Positions 17,995 through 26,611 are shown, counted from the stretch's first letter. The stretch: DNA of 64,000 bases from Tenacibaculum sp. SZ-18 (GCF_002813915.1 NZ_CP019335.1:130888-194887), one strand, 5' to 3'. A program made the numbers and translations. Notes: generated from the sequence alone by a model not told the origin.

Positions 17995-18551
17995 AATGGA
18001 AATTAGCTCACTAAAAGGCTTAACTTAAACCTGGAATTAAAGTCCATAGTGCTTTTTTAGTATGGTTAAGAACATATGGTAGCTTTGATTAAGATCACAA
18101 AGCGCCATCTATATTCTACAATCACCAGAACAAAGATTAGTAGAGTTAGTGCAAAAATCACGTCAATTAGAAAAGCAAAACAATCGTTTAGAAGCTTAAG
18201 AGAAAGAAAATATTTCTTCTACGTGTATACTCTCGAATTATTAGTAGAATGGTTTATTATCGAACTAATTATACAGTTAAGACAGTTCAATTAATAGCAA
18301 ATAAAATTATTTAGTTGGTTCGAGGTGTAAAAACAAAACAATTAAGAATTGGAACAAGAGAACACACAAATCTTATTGAACATTTGAAGTGAATCGACCA
18401 GAATGAGTTTGAGTAGCAGATATTATCTATCAAGGAAAACGAAAAGTTCCTATTTACATTTCATTAGTTACCGATACATACTTTACAGGTTATAATTTGG
18501 ATAAAACTTGAGAAGAAAGCTCAGCTGTGCAAGTTTTGACTGTAAAAAATA
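17995..18551 (+). pseudogene. Degenerate IS3-family transposase (orfA and orfB remnants)
   Basis: Several frames together give a decayed IS3-type insertion sequence. An orfA-like coiled-coil region reads LQSPEQRLVELVQKSRQLEK from about 18117. It is followed by an orfB start resembling SRMVYYRTNYTVKTVQLIAN and KTKQLRIGTRE. The DDE integrase core then begins VADIIYQGKRKVPIYISLVT and continues GYNLDKT. In the core, two TGG tryptophan codons appear as TGA (P-E-stop-V-stop-VAD near 18402-18416), and more stops and frameshifts follow. No intact ends or target duplication could be placed. It is inactive. Confidence 0.75.
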
Positions 18552-18581
18552 GAATATCAAAACAAAATGATAATAAAATCA

Positions 18582-18625
18582 TAAAAAAAAACACCCTCAA
18601 AGCTTTATACTTCTTCGGATGTTTC
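18582..18625 (-). terminator. Likely terminator after the OmpA-family gene
   Basis: On the minus strand an imperfect hairpin (AACATCCGAAG ... CTTTGAGGGTGTT) runs directly into nine T. It is about 60 bp beyond the stop codon of the OmpA-like gene. Confidence 0.65.
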
Positions 18626-18682
18626 ACATATTTAATCCATAAATAACTGTTACGCTATTTTAAGATTATTCATTGTAAAATA

Positions 18683-19531
18683 CTATTCTACTTTTTGATC
18701 CAATAAATCAAAGAATTGATTTAAGCGAGGTAATATAATGATTTTTGTACGTCTGTTTTTTGCCTTATTAGCAGGAGAGTCATTTACTGCTAATGGAATA
18801 TAACTACTTCTACCAGCTGCGATTAAACGTTGTGGAGCAACTTCGTATTTGTTTTGTAACTCACGAACAATAGCAGTAGATCTTCTTACACTTAAATCCC
18901 AGTTGTCTTTTAAAGTTGATCCTTCAGAAATTGGAGTGTCATCAGTATGACCTTCAATCATAACATCCATTTCCGGCTGAGCATTTACAACTGTAGCAAC
19001 TTTCTTAAGAACTTTAGAAGCTTTATCTGTGATGGTATAGCTACCACTTTTAAATAATAATTTATCAGAAATAGAAATGAAAACTACTGTTTTTTCAACA
19101 TTTACTTCAATATCTTGGTCATCAATTCCATCTTGTAATTCTTTCTTTAAGTGAAAAGCTACAACTAAGTTTAATGAATCTTTCTTAGATGCTGCTGCTC
19201 TAATTTTGTTGATGTATTTGTCTTTCTTTCCTAATTGAGATAATGTTTCTTTTATATTATCATTAGCTCCTTTGGTAAGAACGGTTAAATTTTCAACTTG
19301 TTGAATAGTATTTTGTTTATCTTTCTTCAATTCTTCAACTCGTGTTTCTAAATCTTTAGAGCGATCTTGATATTTTTCCTTTTCTACTAAACACTTGGTT
19401 AAGTTAGTTTTTACTGTTAACAATTCATCTTTTGTTTGCTTGTGTTGTAATTTTAAAGCTTCAAGCTCTTTATTAGCAGCACATGACATTAACAAAAAAG
19501 TAGCTGATATAAATAATACTATTTTTTTCAT
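18683..19531 (-). CDS. OmpA-family lipoprotein with coiled-coil linker
   Basis: A 282-residue envelope protein. A lipoprotein signal is present (LLMSC at residues 13-17, Cys as the lipidation site). Residues about 20-90 form a Lys/Glu/Leu coiled coil. The C-terminal OmpA peptidoglycan-binding domain (about 150-270) has LLFKSGSYTIT, MIEGHTDDTPI and the NRRTKIIILP end. It probably links the outer membrane to peptidoglycan. It has its own -7 box and is divergent from apbE. Confidence 0.9.
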   Translation of the reverse strand: MKKIVLFISATFLLMSCAANKELEALKLQHKQTKDELLTVKTNLTKCLVEKEKYQDRSKDLETRVEELKKDKQNTIQQVENLTVLTKGANDNIKETLSQLGKKDKYINKIRAAASKKDSLNLVVAFHLKKELQDGIDDQDIEVNVEKTVVFISISDKLLFKSGSYTITDKASKVLKKVATVVNAQPEMDVMIEGHTDDTPISEGSTLKDNWDLSVRRSTAIVRELQNKYEVAPQRLIAAGRSSYIPLAVNDSPANKAKNRRTKIIILPRLNQFFDLLDQKVE

Positions 19532-19556
19532 CTTGATTATAGTTAAATGTAAGTTG

Positions 19557-19564
19557 CAAATTTA
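19557..19564 (-). promoter_or_regulatory. -7 promoter box for the OmpA-family gene
   Basis: The minus strand reads TAAATTTG 26 bp upstream of the ATG, an exact TAnnTTTG match. Confidence 0.6.
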
Positions 19565-19617
19565 GCAAAATGATTAAACTAAAAGTCATCTTAACGCTAT
19601 TTTAGTATATATTAGTT

Positions 19618-19625
19618 TATTTTTG
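19618..19625 (+). promoter_or_regulatory. -7 promoter box for apbE
   Basis: TATTTTTG matches TAnnTTTG and ends 21 bp before the ATG at 19647. The alternative upstream ATG-like reading starting at 19623 lies inside it, which supports the later start. Confidence 0.55.
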
Positions 19626-19646
19626 TTAAATAAATCTAAATCAACC

Positions 19647-20624
19647 ATGTTTAAGCAATATTTACTTCTGTCGTTTTCAGTTTTAATAATATTCTGTGCT
19701 TGTAAAGAAGAGCAAAAAAAAGATGAATATACCAAGCTTCGTGGCGATATTTTTGGTACCACTTATACAATCGTTTATAAGGATAGTAAAAATTATCAAG
19801 ATGAAATTAATACAGTTTTTGAAGCGTTTAATAATTCATTGTCAACTTATATTCCTAGTTCAATTATAACCAAAGTTAATGAGAACGATAAGTTTGTCGT
19901 AGTTGATGACTATTTTATTGAGGCTTTTGAAAAAGCGAAAAGAATTTATAAAGAGACAGATGGTTTTTTTGATCCTACTATTGGTAAATTAATTAATGCT
20001 TATGGTTTTGGTTCTGGTAAGGAGAAGAAAAACTTAACCAAAGAAGAAATAGATTCTTTGAAACAGTTTATGGGATTTGAGAAAATTACTCTTGTAGAAA
20101 ATAAAGTAAATAAGCCAAACGAAATAGAGTTCAATGTAAATGCCTTTGCAAAAGGTTTTGGGGTTGATGTTGTAGGAAGATTATTAGAAGGTAAAAATAT
20201 CGAAGATTACCTTGTTGAAATCGGAGGTGAGATAAGGGCAAGAGGAAAAAGTCCGAGAAATTCACCTTGGAAAGTAGCAATTGACGACCCTAACACAGAT
20301 GGTTCAAGAAGTCAATCAAGAACTATTGAAATAAACAATCAATCTATGGCAACTTCTGGTAATTACAGAAAGTTCAAGTTAAATAACAAGGGAGAGAAAG
20401 TTGTTCATACTGTAAATCCAAAAACAGGTTTAGCGCAAGAAAATAATTTGTTAAGTGCATCAGTTCTAATTAAAGGTGACTGTGCAGATGTCGATGCGTA
20501 TGCGACTGCTTTTATGGCTATGGGATTAGAAAAAACAAAAGTATTTCTAGAAAAACATCCAGAATTAAAGGTGGTTTTATTGTACGCGAATAAAGAAGGA
20601 GAGATTCTTGAGTTTACTAATTAA
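19647..20624 (+). CDS. apbE: FAD:protein FMN transferase (ApbE family lipoprotein)
   Basis: Attaches FMN covalently to Thr residues of flavoproteins such as NqrB/NqrC and RnfG. About 325 residues. The lipoprotein signal is MFKQYLLLSFSVLIIFCAC. The core shows FFDPTIGKLINAYGFG, NVNAFAKGFGVDVVG, LVEIGGEIRARG and the metal/FAD-binding C-terminal motif DCADVDAYATAFMAMG. HTVNPKTGLAQ is also typical. No client flavoprotein gene lies beside it here. The 3' end overlaps the convergent methyltransferase gene by 4 bp. Confidence 0.92.
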   Translation: MFKQYLLLSFSVLIIFCACKEEQKKDEYTKLRGDIFGTTYTIVYKDSKNYQDEINTVFEAFNNSLSTYIPSSIITKVNENDKFVVVDDYFIEAFEKAKRIYKETDGFFDPTIGKLINAYGFGSGKEKKNLTKEEIDSLKQFMGFEKITLVENKVNKPNEIEFNVNAFAKGFGVDVVGRLLEGKNIEDYLVEIGGEIRARGKSPRNSPWKVAIDDPNTDGSRSQSRTIEINNQSMATSGNYRKFKLNNKGEKVVHTVNPKTGLAQENNLLSASVLIKGDCADVDAYATAFMAMGLEKTKVFLEKHPELKVVLLYANKEGEILEFTN

Positions 20625-21391
20625 TTTTTATAGCAAATAGGCAGAATTTCAGTTTCGTCTAACGCATATTTTGTAACCAAGTCATGGGGAATTTTTTCCG
20701 AGTATTTAATTTCTTCTACGTTAAATCCAACAGAGCGTAATTTGTCGAAGTAATCCATTCCATAAATACGAACATGATCGTATTGTCCGAAAATTTTAGC
20801 ACGTTCTTTTGGATCCGTTATAGAGTTGTCTTCAAAAGTATTTTTTCTGTTAATATCTTGAGGAACCTGAAATATTCCAAATCCGCCAGGTTTCATAACT
20901 CTTAATAATTCCTGGATTGCCTTAGTGTCATCAGTAACATGTTCTAAAACATGGTTACAGAAAATAATGTCAAAAGTATTAGCTTCAAAAGGTAAATCAC
21001 AGATGTCTGCTTTTATATCTGCTAAAGGAGATTCAATGTCAGATGTAAGGTAATCTAAATTCTTTTGATATCTAAATCGACTGTAGAAACATTGCTCTGG
21101 TGCTATATGTAGTAGTTTTTTCTTCTTTTGTGATGTGAAGAAATCAGTTTCATTTTTTAAATATAACCAAATTAAGCGATGCCTTTCCAAAGACAAGGTC
21201 GATGGTGATAATACATTCTTACGTTGTATTTCATATCCATAAGGAAGCATTTTTCTGAATGATTGACCGTCAATTGGATCCGTAAAATTATTTCCTTTCA
21301 ACCAAAAAGTTAAAAAGAATCTCACCGGATAGCTTAATTTAATAAGCAACGGACGAGGAATAGTGTTTAATATGGATTTAAAAAGAGACAA
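20621..21391 (-). CDS. Class I SAM-dependent methyltransferase
   Basis: A 256-residue cytoplasmic protein with a methyltransferase core. The SAM region is LLHIAPEQCFYSRF (a degenerate motif I), followed by YLTSDIESP, DICDLPFEANTFDIIFCNHV and LEHVTDDTKAIQELLRVMKP. An N-terminal 85-residue extension has a hydrophobic, Arg-rich start (LIKLSYPVRFFLTFWLKG). It lies 1 bp after map and is probably co-transcribed. The substrate is unknown. Confidence 0.85.
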   Translation of the reverse strand: MSLFKSILNTIPRPLLIKLSYPVRFFLTFWLKGNNFTDPIDGQSFRKMLPYGYEIQRKNVLSPSTLSLERHRLIWLYLKNETDFFTSQKKKKLLHIAPEQCFYSRFRYQKNLDYLTSDIESPLADIKADICDLPFEANTFDIIFCNHVLEHVTDDTKAIQELLRVMKPGGFGIFQVPQDINRKNTFEDNSITDPKERAKIFGQYDHVRIYGMDYFDKLRSVGFNVEEIKYSEKIPHDLVTKYALDETEILPICYKN

Positions 21392-21392
21392 T

Positions 21393-22211
21393 TTAAAGAA
21401 CTAAAGGTTGTTGTCTGAATTCTTTTTCTTCGTCACTTTCAATACCTAAAGCTTCATAAATGTAATGAAAAGTTGAAAGTAATTCAGGTTTTCCATCAAC
21501 AATAGCAACATTATGTTCGAAGTGTGCAGAAGGTTTTTCGTCTAAAGTAGTTATGGTCCAGCCATCTTTATGATGTCTTATTTTTTGAGTGCCCATGTTT
21601 GTCATTGGTTCAATTGCTACAACCATTCCTTCAATGAATTTTTTTCCTCTCCCTCTTCTTCCGTAGTTCGGCATTTCAGGATCTTCATGCATCGTTTTAC
21701 CAAGTCCATGACCAACTAATTCACGAACTACACCATAACCATGTTTTTCAGTATATTGTTGAATAGCATATCCAACATCTCCAACTCTGTTACCTACCTT
21801 AAACTCACGAATTCCAACATATAAACTCTCTTTAGTAACATCAAGTAATTTTTGAGTTTCAGGAGCGATTTCTCCAACAGGGAAAGTATAAGCGTGATCA
21901 CCATAATAGTCATTTAGTATGGCACCACAATCAATAGATAGAATATCCCCTTCAGTTAAAGGTGTGTTGTTTGGAATTCCGTGCACTACTTGAGAGTTAG
22001 GACTCATACAAAGTGTATTTGGAAAATCATACAAGCCAAGAAAACCAGGAATTGCGCCTTGCTCTCTAATAAATTCCTCCGCTAACTTATCTAAATACAA
22101 ACTAGTTACACCAGGTTTTACCTCTTTAGCAAGCATTCCTAATGTTTTAGAAACTACAAGCGCACTTTGACGCATTAATTCTATTTCTTCTTTAGTTTTT
22201 TGTATGATCAT
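21393..22211 (-). CDS. map: Type I methionine aminopeptidase
   Basis: Removes the N-terminal Met from nascent proteins. The 272-residue protein has the metal-ligand pattern: DILSIDCGAILNDYYGDHAY (two Asp), GHGLGKTMHEDP (His), VVAIEPMTN (Glu) and the final Glu in FEHNVAIV. The length is typical for type I. A TATATTTG box lies 17 bp upstream. A methyltransferase gene follows directly. Confidence 0.96.
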   Translation of the reverse strand: MIIQKTKEEIELMRQSALVVSKTLGMLAKEVKPGVTSLYLDKLAEEFIREQGAIPGFLGLYDFPNTLCMSPNSQVVHGIPNNTPLTEGDILSIDCGAILNDYYGDHAYTFPVGEIAPETQKLLDVTKESLYVGIREFKVGNRVGDVGYAIQQYTEKHGYGVVRELVGHGLGKTMHEDPEMPNYGRRGRGKKFIEGMVVAIEPMTNMGTQKIRHHKDGWTITTLDEKPSAHFEHNVAIVDGKPELLSTFHYIYEALGIESDEEKEFRQQPLVL

Positions 22212-22227
22212 AACCTAAAATAAAGTG

Positions 22228-22235
22228 CAAATATA
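22228..22235 (-). promoter_or_regulatory. -7 promoter box for map
   Basis: The minus strand reads TATATTTG upstream of the map ATG, matching the Bacteroidetes consensus. Confidence 0.55.
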
Positions 22236-22257
22236 ATTTAAGAAAATCAGATAAATA

Positions 22258-22572
22258 CTATTGTCTCGGTTTATTGAAATAAAAATAAATAAACGATGTT
22301 AATATCCAACATAGAAGAATATTCAGAAAGAAATTTGAAAGGTTCCAGCTATTATTTGGGAAATCGTTTTTATTTAGCCAAAATTGATGATAATATTTAA
22401 ATGGAAAACCAATATTAACAACTGGCTTCATGTTTAAATTTCCAGCTGAGAATAAGAGAGAATACATTAAAGAAACGTAAGAGGTAACACAAAATGTTAT
22501 TATGGAAATTAGTAAACTTTTGAATAAGGATTGAAGCGTCATTGTTTGACACCAATTATTTTTCATATGCAT
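22258..22572 (-). CDS. Small two-helix membrane protein, unknown
   Basis: A protein of up to 104 residues with hydrophobic helices at about 14-40 and 80-98 and an aromatic, Asn-rich loop between (FKYYHQFWLNKN). The family is not recognised. The first ATG lies inside the end of the thioredoxin-like gene (17-bp overlap). An internal ATG at 22542 (MTLQSL) avoids the overlap and is equally plausible. It probably belongs to the gpmI/thioredoxin transcript. Confidence 0.6.
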   Translation of the reverse strand: MHMKNNWCQTMTLQSLFKSLLISIITFCVTSYVSLMYSLLFSAGNLNMKPVVNIGFPFKYYHQFWLNKNDFPNNSWNLSNFFLNILLCWILTSFIYFYFNKPRQ

Positions 22573-23107
22573 GTTTGTATCCTTTTTCTAAAAGGATTAA
22601 AAGCATGTCTTCCTCCAGCGAAGCTCCATCTATCGTATGTTCTACAAATCGTCCAATTTCTTTTCCATTTTTGTAGAAAATAAAAGTAGGAACTCTTTCA
22701 ATATTATATCCTTTTTCAATTCCGTTTGCAGTTTTATTACGATTTACAGTAGCAAAAGCCAGTTTGTTGTAATCAAAACCTGCTTCGTCTAAAATCTTAT
22801 AAAAATTAGGTGTTTCTCTGCGGCTATCGTCACACCAAGTTCCCATAAAACCTTTGATAGTGATATTTGTTAAAAGTGGCTTTAATTTATTGATAACACT
22901 TTTATCAGTTTCGTAATATTCGTAGTAGTCATTAAACCATTCGCTACCGAATGGCTCTTGTTTAAAGTCACTTTTAGTAGCATAGCCTACTAAATTTCCA
23001 TTAGCATTTTTAGTCGCTTTGGGTTTAGAATTATTGTTTGCTAATTTTTGACTGGAAGCACATGCGGCTAAAATTATTACTGAAACGAATAAAAGTATTT
23101 TTTTCAT
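22556..23107 (-). CDS. Thioredoxin-family lipoprotein
   Basis: A 183-residue protein with a lipoprotein signal (VSVIILAACASS, Cys16). The thioredoxin-like fold is at about 75-175. The usual CxxC site reads GTWCDDSRRETPNFY, so only the first Cys is kept (CxxS). The cis-Pro region is IERVPTFIFYKNGKEIGRF. CxxS versions form mixed disulphides or bind thiols rather than act as ordinary disulphide reductases. It follows gpmI by 7 bp and is likely co-transcribed. Confidence 0.8.
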   Translation of the reverse strand: MKKILLFVSVIILAACASSQKLANNNSKPKATKNANGNLVGYATKSDFKQEPFGSEWFNDYYEYYETDKSVINKLKPLLTNITIKGFMGTWCDDSRRETPNFYKILDEAGFDYNKLAFATVNRNKTANGIEKGYNIERVPTFIFYKNGKEIGRFVEHTIDGASLEEDMLLILLEKGYKHAYEK

Positions 23108-23114
23108 TTTGGAT

Positions 23115-24632
23115 TTATACTAATGAATGTTGTGTCATTTCCTTTGGTTGTTCGACTCCAATTAATTTTAAAATTGTTGGAGCTATATCGCCCAAAATAC
23201 CATTTTTAATTGACTTTAGCTCATTGTCTATTAAAATTAATGGGACAGGATTGGTAGTATGAGCTGTGTTTGGTGAACCATCAGGATTAATCATTGTTTC
23301 ACAATTACCATGATCAGCAATGACTAAAGTAGTATAGTTGTTTTCTAATGCTGTGGTAATGATTTCGCTTGTGCATTTATCTACAGCTTCACATGCTTTT
23401 ACTGCAGCGTCAAAATCACCTGTATGTCCAACCATATCGCCATTTGCAAAATTTAAACATACGAAATCTACTTCTGCTTTTTGAAGTTCAGGAACAATTA
23501 CATCTTTAATCTCAAAAGCACTCATCTCTGGTTGTAAATCATAAGTAGCAACCTTTGGAGAAGGACATAAGAGTCTCTTTTCCCCTTCAAATTCTTTTTC
23601 TCTTCCACCAGAAAAGAAAAATGTAACATGAGGGTATTTTTCAGTTTCAGCAATTCGAATTTGTTGCTTACCTGCCTTTGATAAAACTTCTCCTAAAGTA
23701 TTTACAATGTTTTTGTTGTCATAAACTACCTTAATTCCTTCGAAAGTATCGTCATAATTTGTCATTGTAACGTAGTACAATGGTAATTTCTTTAGGTTTT
23801 GTTCTGGAAAATCTTTTTGGTTTAAAGCCTGTGTTAATTGACGTCCGCGATCGGTTCTAAAGTTGAAGAATATTACAACATCATCTTCCTTTATGGTCGC
23901 TTTTGGTTGATTCTCATCATCAACCATAATTATAGGTTTAATGAATTCGTCAGTTACGTTTTCAGCATAACTGTTTTCAATGCTTTCAATTGCATTTGTA
24001 GTTTTTTTACCTTCTCCATGAACTAAGGCGTTGTAAGCTAGAGCAATTCTTTCCCATCGATTGTCTCTGTCCATGGCATAATATCTTCCTGTTATACTTG
24101 CCAATTCTGCTGAAGTTGAATTCATAAACTTGTTCATGTCTTCGATAAATCTTTTTCCAGATTTTGGATCCGTATCTCTTCCATCTGTAAAAGCGTGCAA
24201 GAACAAGTTCTCAATTCCATAGTTATCGGCAGCTGTAATTAACCCTTTTAAATGATTAATATGTGAATGAATTCCACCATCAGAAACTAAACCTAACAAG
24301 TGAACAGTTTTGTTATTTTGCTTTGCAAATTCAAAAGTGTCAATTAATACTTTTTCAGAAGACAACGTGTTGTCTTCAATAGCTTTATTGATTTTAGCAA
24401 GGTTCTGATAAACAATTCTTCCAGCGCCTAAATTGATATGTCCAACCTCGGAATTACCCATCTGTCCAACAGGAAGACCAACGTGTTCGCCATCCGTTCT
24501 TAGTTCTGAATGAGGATAGCTTTTATATAAAGAATCAATAAAAGGAGTATTGGCTTTGTCGATTGCAGATACTTTTGGGTCAGGCGAAATTCCCCAACCA
24601 TCTAAAATCATTAAAATAACTTTCTTGTTCAT
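23115..24632 (-). CDS. gpmI: 2,3-bisphosphoglycerate-independent phosphoglycerate mutase
   Basis: Interconverts 3- and 2-phosphoglycerate in glycolysis using two Mn ions. The 505-residue length is standard. Asp in MILDGWG at residue 11 and the catalytic Ser in MGNSEVGHINLGAGR (Ser61) are intact. The transferase segment has FTDGRDTDP and YYAMDRDNRWER. The C-terminal metal-binding motifs are NFANGDMVGHTG and IADHGNCE. An 18-bp palindrome lies about 25-40 bp upstream of the ATG. Confidence 0.97.
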   Translation of the reverse strand: MNKKVILMILDGWGISPDPKVSAIDKANTPFIDSLYKSYPHSELRTDGEHVGLPVGQMGNSEVGHINLGAGRIVYQNLAKINKAIEDNTLSSEKVLIDTFEFAKQNNKTVHLLGLVSDGGIHSHINHLKGLITAADNYGIENLFLHAFTDGRDTDPKSGKRFIEDMNKFMNSTSAELASITGRYYAMDRDNRWERIALAYNALVHGEGKKTTNAIESIENSYAENVTDEFIKPIIMVDDENQPKATIKEDDVVIFFNFRTDRGRQLTQALNQKDFPEQNLKKLPLYYVTMTNYDDTFEGIKVVYDNKNIVNTLGEVLSKAGKQQIRIAETEKYPHVTFFFSGGREKEFEGEKRLLCPSPKVATYDLQPEMSAFEIKDVIVPELQKAEVDFVCLNFANGDMVGHTGDFDAAVKACEAVDKCTSEIITTALENNYTTLVIADHGNCETMINPDGSPNTAHTTNPVPLILIDNELKSIKNGILGDIAPTILKLIGVEQPKEMTQHSLV

Positions 24633-24655
24633 TAGATTTAGTTTGGAAAGTAAAA

Positions 24656-24673
24656 GTAGTAAAGATTTACTAC
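24656..24673. promoter_or_regulatory. Palindrome upstream of gpmI, possible operator
   Basis: GTAGTAAA and TTTACTAC are perfect 8-bp inverted arms around GA. No T-run follows, so it is not a terminator. The position within the probable gpmI promoter region suggests a dimeric repressor site; this is an inference. Confidence 0.4.
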
Positions 24674-24723
24674 CTACACTTAAAATTTAACGAAACCGAT
24701 TGCGAGTTCGAATAAATTTTCAA

Positions 24724-24996
24724 CTAAAATTTTAACCGAATTAAGAAATAGGTGATTCCTAAAGCGATCAAAGAAATTCCAATTCCATTAGTTAATAGCT
24801 TTCTCTTATTTTCTAAACGAATCTTCTTTTTTATCAATAATAAATCTTCTTTCGTTGCACTATTCTTAAAAATCAAATGATTTGTTGAGTCCGAATGACT
24901 CGAGTGGTTTTTCATTTTTTTAAATGTACTTTTTCTTTCTCTTTTGTTGTTTTTTAAACTGCTAATCATAGCAGATACAGGTCCTCCGAATCCCAT
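24724..24996 (-). CDS. Conserved small protein with C-terminal membrane anchor
   Basis: A 90-residue protein with a basic, Ser-rich N-terminal half (NNKRERKSTFKKMK), a helical middle (TKEDLLLIKKKIRLENKRK) and one C-terminal transmembrane helix (GIGISLIALGITYFLIRL). It looks like a tail-anchored membrane protein. The start MGFGGPVSAM resembles a small-protein group I have seen in flavobacteria, but no function is known to me. Confidence 0.65.
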   Translation of the reverse strand: MGFGGPVSAMISSLKNNKRERKSTFKKMKNHSSHSDSTNHLIFKNSATKEDLLLIKKKIRLENKRKLLTNGIGISLIALGITYFLIRLKF

Positions 24997-25080
24997 AGCA
25001 AATTGTTTTAATTTTATTGATAGGTAGTTAAAAGGTAAGAATTGTTACAGTTAAAGTGCTGAAAGATTGTTTTTGGTTAA

Positions 25081-25111
25081 TTTGTTGATATTAATTTAAA
25101 TTGTAGTTTTG
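25081..25111 (+). promoter_or_regulatory. Promoter of the coiled-coil secreted protein gene
   Basis: TTTG, 19 bp, then TAGTTTTG is a complete -33/-7 Bacteroidetes promoter. The transcript would have a leader of about 90 nt. That leader opens with a C-rich/G-rich inverted repeat (CCCCTCAAAAAAGGAGG) that could fold. Confidence 0.78.
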
Positions 25112-25207
25112 CACCCCTCAAAAAAGGAGGTATGTGTTTGTGATTTATTCTAAGAATATATTATAGACAATTGTGTAAATAAAGAATTATAAAAGTAATA
25201 ATACAAA

Positions 25208-26041
25208 ATGAAAGTATTTAATATAATCCCTGCTCTTATTTTAGTGTGTTTAAATATTCACGTTGCTTTTGCTCAAGAAATTTCAAGAGAAAGTAAGAAG
25301 CAAATAAAAGTGCAAGAGGAACAAATACGCGTAAACGAGGAAATGTTAGTTTCTGGAGTAAAAGGATTAGCAAGAATTAAAAGTCGTTTAGAGAAAGATA
25401 AGATTAAAAAGAAAATAAGTCAAATAGAAGCAGAAAGAAAGGAAAAGATAATAAGAAGTGTACAATCGAGACTTTCTTCTTTAGAAAGAAAAATAGCAAA
25501 ACAAAAGGAAGAATTGAATGATTTTAAAAAGAGCCTAAATATTGCTGCGGAAGAAAAAATAGAAGCTAAAATTGTTGAGAATGCAGTTGTTGAAAAGACA
25601 AATAATTTAGATATTAAAGAAAGAGAGGAGAAGTTAGCATTAGCGAAGCAAAAACTAGCTCAAGAAATTAAGGAAAGTGAAGAGGCTTTTAAAAGACAAC
25701 AAGAAGCGCTTAGAAAAAAGAATGATGAGCTTTCTAAACTTGATAATGAGTTAAAAGCTGAAAAGAAAGCTATTCAGGATAAATTGACTAAAGAAAACAG
25801 ACAAAAAATCATAGATTTTGAAGATGATATTAGTGTGAATGAGGAAATTTTAGTAAGTGGTAGGGAAGGTTTAAAAAGAAATAAAGAGAAACTAGAAACG
25901 GCAAAATTCGAGGGATCTCTAACAAAGGAATCTATCGAAAGACGATATTCAGTTATAAAAAGAATTGAAAAGAGATTAAATAAAATAGAAAGAGAGATTG
26001 AAATTAAAAAAGAGGCTATTAGAAAGCTAAAAGGAGCATAA
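25208..26041 (+). CDS. Secreted coiled-coil protein with internal duplication
   Basis: A 277-residue protein with a signal peptide (about 1-22, CLNIHVAFAQ) and otherwise almost purely Lys/Glu-rich alpha-helix. Residues about 35-90 and 208-270 are diverged copies of one unit. The first reads VNEEMLVSGVKGLARIKSRLEK and the second VNEEILVSGREGLKRNKEKLE. A middle helix of about 100 residues links them. No enzyme motif is seen. It may be a periplasmic structural or adaptor rod; the function is unknown. Confidence 0.78.
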   Translation: MKVFNIIPALILVCLNIHVAFAQEISRESKKQIKVQEEQIRVNEEMLVSGVKGLARIKSRLEKDKIKKKISQIEAERKEKIIRSVQSRLSSLERKIAKQKEELNDFKKSLNIAAEEKIEAKIVENAVVEKTNNLDIKEREEKLALAKQKLAQEIKESEEAFKRQQEALRKKNDELSKLDNELKAEKKAIQDKLTKENRQKIIDFEDDISVNEEILVSGREGLKRNKEKLETAKFEGSLTKESIERRYSVIKRIEKRLNKIEREIEIKKEAIRKLKGA

Positions 26042-26066
26042 ATTTTTCATTTTGTTAAAATTAAAA

Positions 26067-26098
26067 AAAAGCTGATACTTTCTGTATTAGCTTTTTTT
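26067..26098. terminator. Rho-independent terminator, probably bidirectional
   Basis: AAAAAGCTGATAC, a short loop, GTATTAGCTTTTTTT. It ends the coiled-coil gene on the plus strand and lies directly beyond the decayed gene on the minus strand. Confidence 0.88.
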
Positions 26099-26100
26099 AT

Positions 26101-26611
26101 TTATAATGATTTATTAATCTCGATTCGAATATTTTCAAATAGTTCCCTTTATTTTTTGAATTCTTTTTTTAATAGGATGTCTAAATTGAAATTCAGAGAG
26201 TTTACTTGGCTCAGTTGTAGTTTTTATAGTATGATTTTTTCTATATCGAGAAATATAACCCGATTTTAGCGTTAGTTTTACATCTAAATTGTTCCTTTCT
26301 AAATCATCTTATTGATGATTTTTAAGAACCCGTTTTTAGTTCTATCTATAAAAGCAAAAGCATTTATCGTTTTTTTATTTTTTAGTAAATGAAATTCATG
26401 TTTATATTCTGTTTTTTTTTACCAGTCAATTATCAATTAAATTTATTCTTGATTCTATAAATGTAAACTGCTAGTCGTTGTTTGGTCAAAGTCTGCTAAC
26501 GTTACTTCTAGATCAAGTAAATTTGCACTCTAGAGATTAAAAGCGATATCCTGCTCTGCGCTAAGACTAATTGTTTGTATTATTACGACAAATAGATTTT
26601 CTTGTTTTCAT
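26101..26611 (-). pseudogene. Decayed secreted-protein gene
   Basis: The gap of more than 700 bp translates on the minus strand into pieces of one protein. An N-terminal region reads TISLSAEQDIAFNL, a stop, SANLLDLEVTLADFDQTTTS, further stops, and then HEFHLLKNKKTINAFAFIDR and TKNGFLKIINKM. A frameshift near 26316 continues as DLERNNLDVKLTLKSGYISR and TEPSKLSEFQFRHPIKKRIQ. A second frameshift leads to ELFENIRIEINKSL and a TAA at 26101-26103. The original was probably about 165 residues. The family is not recognised. Confidence 0.65.

Noticed and set aside
18076..18294. A 72-codon open frame after the DUF5916 gene
   Set aside because: It overlaps the orfA/orfB remnant in another frame. The meaningful IS3 similarity is in shifted frames, so this frame is not a gene.
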